From contig CAJWSE010000028.1 in assembly GCA_913046275.1 (NCBI GenBank), positions 1 through 11,583 of the forward strand: DNA of 11,583 bases. The letters run 5' to 3'. Source of the DNA: an uncultured Phycisphaerae bacterium (GTDB taxonomy: Bacteria; Planctomycetota; Phycisphaerae; Phycisphaerales; SM1A02). The translations under genes and the position numbers were made by a program. This document shows, one piece after another, positions 1-5,497 of this stretch (position 1 is the stretch's first letter; each line of letters opens with the position of its first letter). A model generated the notes under the pieces. It had not been told where the DNA came from, did no database searches, and saw only the letters and a program-made list of their open reading frames with translations.

Positions 1-38
1 TATCTGGTAATACAAGGATATAAAACAGTAATAAATAT

Positions 39-272
39 ATGAACAAATATCTTTATATTATTGACTATTGGGTTCCCTTTCCACAATCAGAGTATGGTGG
101 AGTTATAAGTGTCATTGCAACTGATGATTCAGAAGCATTTGAACTATTAGCAAATGAGGAGGGATTTAATACTGATTATGTTGATCTGATTATGCCTAAT
201 GTAATCAAGGCACAAAAACTGCAATTAGCAGAAGATTACGACTCAAACATCATAGACGCATTTATCACATAG
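39..272 (+). CDS. Small phage-like hypothetical protein (77 aa)
   Basis: A short acidic protein rich in Asp, Glu, Ile and Asn, with no signal peptide or membrane segment. The N-terminus (MNKYLYIIDYWVPF) and the motif IMPNV near residues 51-55 resemble, from memory only, small conserved hypothetical proteins of marine T4-like (cyano)phages; no function is known to me. The ATG has no good Shine-Dalgarno: the nearest purine run (AAGGA, 14-18) is about 20 bases away. It is followed five bases later by another tiny ORF in the same direction, the dense packing usual in phage genomes. Its base composition is lower in GC than the genes after base 670. The ORF is complete inside the window. Confidence 0.6.
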   Translation: MNKYLYIIDYWVPFPQSEYGGVISVIATDDSEAFELLANEEGFNTDYVDLIMPNVIKAQKLQLAEDYDSNIIDAFIT

Positions 273-277
273 GAAAA

Positions 278-484
278 ATGGCAAAGAAAAAGAAGAGTAC
301 AACCTTCAGAGTCGATCAAAAAAGAAATCGTGTTACTGAGAGAGAAGATGATTCTAATCTTAGTCAGGATTGGATTAAACAAACTGGTGGACTAAGTGAA
401 GAGGCAGCACAAGCATGGATAGATGCTAAGACTGCAACTGATGAAACAACAAACGAAACTGATTACAGAATAGTAGGTGAGTAA
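278..484 (+). CDS. Small basic/acidic hypothetical protein, phage-like (68 aa)
   Basis: The protein starts with a lysine cluster (MAKKKK), then a polar, acidic, Thr/Asn-rich body with a WIKQTGGLSEEAAQAW segment at about residues 32-47. No domain is recognised. An AGGA overlaps the stop codon of the preceding ORF (271-274) and lies three bases before this ATG, which suggests translational coupling. The stop TAA shares its last A with another ATG (TAATG at 482-486), so a third coupled gene is expected, but that frame closes after four codons. Low GC and packing match the previous ORF and suggest viral origin. Function is unknown. Confidence 0.6.
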   Translation: MAKKKKSTTFRVDQKRNRVTEREDDSNLSQDWIKQTGGLSEEAAQAWIDAKTATDETTNETDYRIVGE

Positions 485-498
485 TGGAAAAACTCTAA
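484..498 (+). pseudogene. Aborted start of a third coupled ORF (Met-Glu-Lys-Leu-stop)
   Basis: The ATG at 484-486 overlaps the upstream stop codon (TAATG), a classic coupling arrangement, yet the frame reads only four codons before TAA at 496-498. The simplest reading is that a longer phage-like gene was cut here by a rearrangement, or that the contig is joined artificially at about 490-500. Chance occurrence of an ATG at the stop codon is also possible. Confidence 0.3.
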
Positions 499-561
499 TT
501 TTTGGCATCACGAATCGACGGATCTAATTCGATGATATAAGCGGAGCACATTCTTTTTTGA

Positions 562-608
562 AAGCATAAAGTCGAATTTTAGATGTATTTTATGCTTAAG
601 ATTTTTTT
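562..608 (+). other. AT-rich hairpin followed by a T-run
   Basis: AAGCATAAA (562-570) and TTTATGCTT (589-597) form a perfect 9-bp inverted repeat with an 18-base loop, followed by seven T at 602-608. It could be a weak terminator of the left-hand region or a leader structure of the membrane-protein gene. Only two of nine pairs are G-C, so stability is poor. Confidence 0.25.
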
Positions 609-699
609 CAAAGTTGCATCTATGTCGATTTATTCTCCTTTAATGGCATCGCTGTTCCTGATAGGATGTGCGCATGCGGGAACAGAGAACTATTGTTGA
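583..699 (+). CDS. Possible 38-aa lipoprotein-like micro-ORF (doubtful)
   Basis: The frame from ATG 583 to TGA 697-699 encodes a peptide with two lysines near the N-terminus, a hydrophobic run and a lipobox-like ending (SLFLIGC, Cys at residue 29), then about nine residues. This is the shape of a lipoprotein signal peptide or a tiny lipoprotein. Against it: there is no Shine-Dalgarno before any of its ATGs (583, 592, 622), and the end overlaps the start of the next gene by 26 bases in another frame. It could also be a decayed lipoprotein N-terminus or chance. Confidence 0.15.
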   Translation: MYFMLKIFFKVASMSIYSPLMASLFLIGCAHAGTENYC

Positions 700-2056
700 T
701 GGTGTTGAGTTTGAAAAGATTTTTCGTGCACAATTAATTTTTAATTCGATTCGAAGTTCAATGCATCCATCTAGGTTAATCATTGGCTTTTGTATGGTCC
801 TCGTTCTACTTGCATCTGGGAGATTGTGGGATTCGATTTCACAAGATGATGCAATGCTTTTGTATGGCACAAAAACAATTGAGGCAGTGTCACAAGCTAG
901 AGCGGTTGCGATAGCACAATCATCAACAGCACTGGGACAAACAGCGCCAGAAGCATCACGGCAATGGACAGTGCAAGAAGCGCAGGCTCACTTGATTGAG
1001 TCATGGCATGATTTTCAATTTGAAGGTAATGTGACGGAAAAAGATCGCGATGAATTTCAACAGGTTTATCTTGCCTTAGAGCAAGTGAAGCCCCGCGGTC
1101 CATTTGAATCCTCTGCTCGATATGTGGCCAATGAATGGAACTCAATTGTCAATGGCGCGTTAGAACTAAACCCCGTGCAAATGTGGCATTCGATTGTTTT
1201 AATTGTCTGGGAGCTGCCACAGCTTCTTTGGAAGGCTGGTTTTCACTGGTTCATAAGTTTATATGGTTTTTTATTGGTTTACGTGCTCTGCATAGGTGGA
1301 GGCGCGATTGCACGAATGCAGGCGGTCGAGCATTCGCGTGCAATTCGTATGAGTAAATCTGCTGCACTTGAATTCTCTTTTTCACGTTGGCGTTCTACAC
1401 TAAGCGCACTCTTTAGCCCTGCGTTATTTGTGGCAGTCTTGACAGTGCTATTGATGATAATTGGTTTAATATTCTTGAATATTCCTTGGCTAAATCTCAT
1501 CGGTGGTTTGTTGTATGGAGCGGCTCTATTATTTGGTTTATTCATCGCATTGGCTGCAGTTGGTTTTGCGACCTCTTTCTTGTTATTTATCCCTGCAGTC
1601 GTTGTAGAGGACTGCACTGGTGGAGAAGCAGTGCAACGATCCTTTTCTTACGTCGTTTCAAAAACTATTCACTTTCTTGGGTATGCAATTGCGTTAATCG
1701 TTGCAATGGTCATTGGTTTTGTTATCGTTCGACTGATTACAAATTTGGCGTTAGATATTACTGCCGATTTAGTTGGATCATGGACTTTTAACTTATCTTT
1801 GCATGGGGCGGGTTCAATGCAAGAGTTGGCAATACCGCCGGCTGGGATGACTTGGTACGAAACAGTAGCGGCTTGGCTTATTTCTCTCTGGGAAACAATT
1901 CTTCATGATGTCATGATTGGCTGGGTGTTAAGCGGATTCTTTAGCGCTAGTACAATGGTATATCTTCTTATGCGTTCAGCATGTGACGGAAATGACACAA
2001 GAGACATCTGGTGGCCAGGTCTTATTCAGGGGACAAACATCCCAAGCGAAGATTAA
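674..2056 (+). CDS. Polytopic membrane protein of unknown function (460 aa)
   Basis: An integral membrane protein. After a cytoplasmic N-terminus there is a membrane segment at about residues 34-49, a large soluble loop (about 50-165) and then a cluster of hydrophobic segments at about 191-214, 248-268, 274-311, 333-355 and 411-434. The stretch with GGGAIARMQAV (about 208-218), a basic loop, then paired helices and VVVEDCTGGEAVQRSFSYV resembles, from memory, a widespread planctomycete membrane family in which an Ile-Ala-Arg motif precedes the helices and a (V)EG/ED-x-A-x-x-RS-(F/Y)SYV segment follows. I know no function. The ATG at 674 is preferred because AGGA (663-666) sits seven bases upstream; the in-frame GTG at 668 has the AGGA only one base away. 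It ends tail-to-tail with the next gene, sharing TTAA. Confidence 0.85.
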   Translation: MREQRTIVDGVEFEKIFRAQLIFNSIRSSMHPSRLIIGFCMVLVLLASGRLWDSISQDDAMLLYGTKTIEAVSQARAVAIAQSSTALGQTAPEASRQWTVQEAQAHLIESWHDFQFEGNVTEKDRDEFQQVYLALEQVKPRGPFESSARYVANEWNSIVNGALELNPVQMWHSIVLIVWELPQLLWKAGFHWFISLYGFLLVYVLCIGGGAIARMQAVEHSRAIRMSKSAALEFSFSRWRSTLSALFSPALFVAVLTVLLMIIGLIFLNIPWLNLIGGLLYGAALLFGLFIALAAVGFATSFLLFIPAVVVEDCTGGEAVQRSFSYVVSKTIHFLGYAIALIVAMVIGFVIVRLITNLALDITADLVGSWTFNLSLHGAGSMQELAIPPAGMTWYETVAAWLISLWETILHDVMIGWVLSGFFSASTMVYLLMRSACDGNDTRDIWWPGLIQGTNIPSED

Positions 2057-2601
2057 TTGCTTTGTTTTAGCTCGAAAATGGTTTGCGTGCGAAGTACAAC
2101 TCCATGTTCAGAGTTAAGGTGGTATGACTGCACGTGGAGTTGCTCCTTATACCGTTGCACGTCAAGAATGCTTAGACCTTTATGGTCACCATCTTTGTAA
2201 TGAATTACCTTGGCTTCGGCTTCATCAGCGAACTCTGACAATTCCATATAGCTATCACCAAATAAATGTTCTGGGAGCAGTTCTATTTGCATAGAGTTGA
2301 TTAGTGTGATGCGATCGCCGAAATCTTGTTCATGATCTCGTTCGCCAGCACATACCATTGTTGTTACGTGGCCACGATCAGGAAGGTTGTCTACATCTGG
2401 GAAAATCACTTCGGACACGCAGATGCCTTCGTATTCGAATCGCAACGCATGCCCACCTTTGCATAGCCAGGCTTCAAAATCATAATCGTTGTACTGCACT
2501 TCAATTCGTTCTTCAATTTCGAAGAATTCTGGGTGAATTGCGGACCGAAAGAGCGCCATGCTGTAGGTTGGCTGATCGACTAATTTATCTTGTGCTTGCA
2601 T
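2053..2601 (-). CDS. DUF2617-like protein (182 aa)
   Basis: A soluble acidic protein, apparently cytoplasmic. The order of motifs (ALFRSAIHPEFFEI at about 16-29, GGHALRF at about 49-55, SEVIFP, a CAGERDHE segment at about 84-91, and a C-terminal YHLNSEHGVVLRTQTIFEL at about 160-178) resembles my recollection of planctomycete DUF2617 proteins, which carry a HPE(L/F)FEI motif near the N-terminus and end in a V-(V/L)-x-(S/T)-Q-(S/T)-(L/I)-(F/I)-E segment. The function of the family is unknown. The ATG is preceded by a weak GGGA (minus strand). It lies downstream of dtd and the UDG gene on the same strand but after a 190-base gap, so it probably has its own promoter. Its stop overlaps the stop of the convergent membrane-protein gene. 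Confidence 0.72.
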   Translation of the reverse strand: MQAQDKLVDQPTYSMALFRSAIHPEFFEIEERIEVQYNDYDFEAWLCKGGHALRFEYEGICVSEVIFPDVDNLPDRGHVTTMVCAGERDHEQDFGDRITLINSMQIELLPEHLFGDSYMELSEFADEAEAKVIHYKDGDHKGLSILDVQRYKEQLHVQSYHLNSEHGVVLRTQTIFELKQSN

Positions 2602-2641
2602 GAAAATCCCATTAACATTGAGAAAGAAGTGGTAAATATTA

Positions 2642-2665
2642 ACAAAGACCTAACATCGTCTTTGT
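2642..2665 (-). promoter_or_regulatory. Hairpin/inverted repeat in the leader of the DUF2617-like gene
   Basis: ACAAAGAC (2642-2649) and GTCTTTGT (2658-2665) are a perfect 8-bp inverted repeat with an 8-base spacer. It lies about 40 bases upstream of the minus-strand start codon at 2601. It could be an operator or a leader hairpin. The rest of the 2602-2791 gap is AT-rich, with a short AAAAAT-CGC-ATTTTT palindrome at 2739-2753, and I see no clear -35/-10 pair. Confidence 0.35.
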
Positions 2666-2791
2666 CCTCCGTATTGTTAAGTATGCATTGTTACCGATTT
2701 AGTTTTTAAATCAAGCATAAAAGTTGTGATTTTGATACAAAAATCGCATTTTTCAGAAACCCTTGCACAAAAAGCAGTTGCGAGATTAGTT

Positions 2792-3454
2792 TTACTGGGA
2801 AATTTTTAATTTGACAGCTTGCATGTCTGACCAGACTGCTTGGCGAGTTTCTTTTGTGTAGTTACGAAGTAAATATGCTGGATGAAATGTAGGCATGACT
2901 GGGATGCCCTTATGTAACCCCCAAGAGCCTCGCAGACGTGTAATGCCTGCTGTTGTGTTTAGGATATATTTCGTTGCAGGAGCGCCAAGGCAAACAATTA
3001 CTTTTGGCTTTACTAATCGTATTTGTTCTTTGAGGTAGATGCCGCAAAGATTTACTTCAGTGGGTAGTGGAGTGCGATTCTCTGAAGGTCTACATTTTAC
3101 TACGTTTGTAATGTAGACATCTGCTCTTTTCATATCAATCGATTCGATTATTTGGTTGAGTTTGTGTCCAGCTGGACCTACAAATGGTACCCCTTTCTCA
3201 TCTTCTTCAGCACCTGGCGCTTCGCCAATAAACATGAGATCTGCGTTCGGATTTCCATCACCAAATACTGTCTGAGTGTAACCCGCCTTGCTTGTGCAAT
3301 GCTCGCATTCAATATCATGAATTTTATGTAATTCTTCGAGCGTATTTGATCGGTGTGTATTATGGAAGTGTTCTATTTCTTCCCCAGCTGGAAGAAAATC
3401 CACGCCAAGCAATTGGCTGGTTTTCATATGCAGTTGTGCGATTTCTATCTCCAT
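2792..3454 (-). CDS. Family 4 (Fe-S) uracil-DNA glycosylase (220 aa)
   Basis: Removes uracil from DNA (from cytosine deamination or dUTP incorporation), starting base excision repair in the cytoplasm. The family's active-site motif is present as GEAPGAEED (residues 78-86), followed by [13 protein letters not shown], and the second motif is FHPAYLLR with His191-Pro192. Four cysteines in the family 4 arrangement can hold a 4Fe-4S cluster: Cys50 and Cys53 (CEHC), Cys121 (KCRP) and Cys137. Length is typical for the short family members; about 40 residues precede the first cluster cysteines. No Shine-Dalgarno is evident before ATG 3454, and Met10 is an alternative. It follows dtd by only ten bases on the same strand, so the two are probably co-transcribed and possibly translationally coupled. 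Confidence 0.95.
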   Translation of the reverse strand: MEIEIAQLHMKTSQLLGVDFLPAGEEIEHFHNTHRSNTLEELHKIHDIECEHCTSKAGYTQTVFGDGNPNADLMFIGEAPGAEEDEKGVPFVGPAGHKLNQIIESIDMKRADVYITNVVKCRPSENRTPLPTEVNLCGIYLKEQIRLVKPKVIVCLGAPATKYILNTTAGITRLRGSWGLHKGIPVMPTFHPAYLLRNYTKETRQAVWSDMQAVKLKISQ

Positions 3455-3464
3455 AGAGTGTATT

Positions 3465-3908
3465 TTAATCTTGTTTGAGAATAATTGTCACGGGTCCATC
3501 ATTATCAATTTCAACACGCATCATTGCACCGAATATCCCTTGCTTGACCTGAATCCCTGCTAATTCAAGTAAGTTGCCAACCTCTTCAACAAGCGGCTTG
3601 GCAATCTCTGGTTTCGCAGCTTTGATGAAACTGGGCCTGTTTCCTTGTGAACAATCTCCAGCGAGTGTGAATTGGCTAACGAGTAAGATTTCACCAGTTA
3701 TATCCTGCACTGACTTATTCATCTTTCCTTCACAATCACTAAAAATTCGCAGTTTCTCGATTTTCTTGGCAATCCAGCCTGCATCATTGCGCTTATCGCC
3801 CTCTTCTACTCCCAGAAAGACGCAAAGACCCTTTTTGATAATTTCTTTATGGCCGAGTTCTTCCACAGAAACACTGGCCTGAGTTACGCGTTGGATGACA
3901 GCAATCAT
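3465..3908 (-). CDS. dtd: D-aminoacyl-tRNA deacylase
   Basis: Hydrolyses D-aminoacyl-tRNAs (such as D-Tyr-tRNA) and mischarged glycyl-tRNA(Ala), keeping D-amino acids out of proteins; a cytoplasmic homodimer in known members. The start MIAVIQRV matches the family N-terminus. The SQFTL motif (residues 78-82) and the C-terminal NDGPVTI motif (136-142, the family's cross-subunit Gly-Pro element) are intact. At 147 aa it has the usual length. It is the first gene of a tight pair with the family 4 UDG (ten-base gap). A terminator hairpin stands 15-50 bases upstream, so its own promoter must lie very close to the gene, or it depends on read-through from the upstream MEMO-family gene. Confidence 0.97.
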   Translation of the reverse strand: MIAVIQRVTQASVSVEELGHKEIIKKGLCVFLGVEEGDKRNDAGWIAKKIEKLRIFSDCEGKMNKSVQDITGEILLVSQFTLAGDCSQGNRPSFIKAAKPEIAKPLVEEVGNLLELAGIQVKQGIFGAMMRVEIDNDGPVTIILKQD

Positions 3909-3923
3909 GCAGAGTATTGTCGC

Positions 3924-3960
3924 AAAAAATAGAGCCCGTTGCTTTTTAGCAAACGAACTC
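3924..3960 (-). terminator. Rho-independent terminator (or attenuator) between amrB and dtd
   Basis: On the minus strand the transcript can fold a stem of about 12 pairs from GAG (3960-3958) to CTC (3934-3932), including two G-U pairs and one bulged U, with an AAAA loop between TTTGCT and AGCAA. It is followed by CTATTTTTT, a run of six T (3929-3924). It lies about 140 bases after the stop of the MEMO-family gene and 15 bases before the dtd start. It most likely ends the amrB transcript, but it could also attenuate read-through into dtd. Confidence 0.7.
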
Positions 3961-4102
3961 CTGTGGGGGGCTTAGTTAGTGTGTAATCCATTATTCGGGT
4001 CCAAATGCATTTAGTTCCATTAAATAGTCATTTTTCTATGTTTAGATCTAGGAGCGGTCAGGAGCAGAGATGTAATTTTCTTTGAATGTGTTCTTAGGTA
4101 CT

Positions 4103-5308
4103 TTAAAGTAGCGCAATTGCGCAACTAGAGACTAAGGCGATGCCTTTATCATCGCATGCTTGCCTGTAGTCAATAAGTTCTATTTCATCTGGTTCAACGA
4201 GATTTAACGCCGCTGACATGTTCCCAATACTGCACCAGTGCGTTGAGTTGTTATGCCATTTCATTGCTGAGATAAATTCTTCACAATCGTTTGTTATGTA
4301 CTTTGTCATCATTTCTCGATCGTGTCGCTCCACATCGAACTTACGCTGTTCATCTACAGGTCTGGGCTCCCCAAATTGTTGACCAACATGGCTTAAATCA
4401 GCTGATGCGACCACTAGGGTTTTGCCCCCAAATTTTTGTAGAATTTCTTTTAGAAAAGGAATGAACTGATCAGTTTTCGTTCGTACATTATCGCCATCGT
4501 CTTCAAGCATCTCCATCAGTGGGCTTGGGATAAGCGCAGCAACGATGGGCACATTGCCAAAACATTGTTGAATCCAAGGTATTTGTAATTCAATTGAGTG
4601 CTCTGCAGCGTGGTCGATCAAATCACGAGTTATCCCATTACCAAATTTGTCTACAATTGCTCCTACAATTTTTTCATCAATTGGGCAGGTTCCTATTGGC
4701 GTATTAAAACCGATGGTTGAGATGACTACACCGTCACCTTCACCAAAGTGGTTCGTGCCAAGCACGACCACTCGGTCAGGTGCTTTGGTATTTTGCCATG
4801 CGTAGTATGCAGAAGCATAGTTAGGCCATCCACGTCCATAATCAAGATGTGGTGCAATAATTGCTTTGACTTCGGTAGAAAATTCTGGGTCTTCAGTTTG
4901 TGAGAACCAGTGAGCAAGTTGTGCCTTGCATTTCTCTTTATCTTTGCCTAATGTCCCAGATGCTTTAATAGGAAAACTCCCATTTGTGTTGAGTTCTTCA
5001 ATTTTTTTATTTTCAAGTGCGGTTGATGTTGGTCCCCAGAGAAGGCCAGAGTTATCTAATTTTTGTAATAATTTGATGAATTGCTCAGGAGGGGCTTTTG
5101 CAACATCAGCAATGTCTTTCGCAGGTGTATTCCCGTTGATTCGTTGAATTACAGCAAATATATTTGGTGGGACAACCATCGTTTCATTAACGAGCGCGTA
5201 GTGATCCCGTAGCGCAATGTATTGTTGACCATCTTTTTTTATTGGAAAGGCTTGAAATTGCCTTAATGCAGGGAGTTGAAGGTGCTCCGGAAGGTCCGAG
5301 AATGACAT
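4103..5308 (-). CDS. amrB: MEMO1/AmmeMemoRadiSam protein B family protein (401 aa)
   Basis: Member of the MEMO family, related in fold to class III extradiol dioxygenases; the bacterial role is uncertain. Residues about 10-95 form an N-terminal region (RQFQAFPIKKDG, then LRDHYALVNE) that looks like the PqqD-like winged-helix part found before some AmrB proteins. The MEMO domain follows at about 145-401. Expected metal or catalytic positions are kept: His154 (IAPHLDYG), His187 (GTNHFG), His237 (AEHSIE), His307 (SADLSH) and Cys359 (WCSIGNMSA). The ATG at 5308 is chosen because GGAG lies six bases upstream; the longer frame starts with TTG at 5350 and has no such signal. No AMMECR1-like or radical-SAM partner lies nearby, so this is an orphan copy here. 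It is divergent from the DUF1573-ankyrin gene. Confidence 0.88.
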   Translation of the reverse strand: MSFSDLPEHLQLPALRQFQAFPIKKDGQQYIALRDHYALVNETMVVPPNIFAVIQRINGNTPAKDIADVAKAPPEQFIKLLQKLDNSGLLWGPTSTALENKKIEELNTNGSFPIKASGTLGKDKEKCKAQLAHWFSQTEDPEFSTEVKAIIAPHLDYGRGWPNYASAYYAWQNTKAPDRVVVLGTNHFGEGDGVVISTIGFNTPIGTCPIDEKIVGAIVDKFGNGITRDLIDHAAEHSIELQIPWIQQCFGNVPIVAALIPSPLMEMLEDDGDNVRTKTDQFIPFLKEILQKFGGKTLVVASADLSHVGQQFGEPRPVDEQRKFDVERHDREMMTKYITNDCEEFISAMKWHNNSTHWCSIGNMSAALNLVEPDEIELIDYRQACDDKGIALVSSCAIALL

Positions 5309-5409
5309 GTGATGCTCCGTGTGATGAAGAAAAGGGCTTTTGGTCGTCAAATAAGAACTTATGTGTGTAGAAGTCGCAATATTTTGCCTACAACAGCGTA
5401 TTAAAGTAT

Positions 5410-5431
5410 CACCGCTTGCTCAATTGCGGTG
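5410..5431 (+). other. GC-rich inverted repeat in the amrB / ankyrin-gene divergent region
   Basis: CACCGC (5410-5415) and GCGGTG (5426-5431) form a 6-bp GC-rich inverted repeat with a 10-base spacer, overlapping the proposed -35 and spacer of the promoter below. It may be a regulator's operator. The divergent gap (5309-5497) is otherwise AT-rich. Confidence 0.3.
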
Positions 5432-5443
5432 GTTGTTTACAAT
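5416..5443 (+). promoter_or_regulatory. Putative promoter of the DUF1573-ankyrin lipoprotein gene
   Basis: TACAAT (5438-5443) differs by one base from the sigma-70 -10 consensus. A weak TTGCTC (5416-5421) lies 16 bases upstream as a possible -35. The predicted start would give a leader of about 45 bases containing the AAGGA (5488-5492) that serves the gene. The -35 is poor, so this rests mainly on the -10 box. Confidence 0.35.
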
Positions 5444-5497
5444 AGAGATTCCAATTTTTTTTGAATCTAATCACAGGACCCGCTCGGAAGGACAGAT

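Noticed and set aside
30..37. AATAAATA resembling a T4-type late promoter (TATAAATA)
   Set aside because: It lies one base before the ATG, so a transcript starting downstream of it would lose the start codon; AT-rich chance is likely.
1279..1617. 112-codon open frame on the minus strand inside the membrane-protein gene
   Set aside because: It is antisense to a well-supported gene and its product shows only the composition expected from reversed hydrophobic codons.
2739..2753. AAAAAT-CGC-ATTTTT palindrome as a terminator for the UDG gene
   Set aside because: The stem is only A-T pairs with a three-base loop, too weak to call a terminator.
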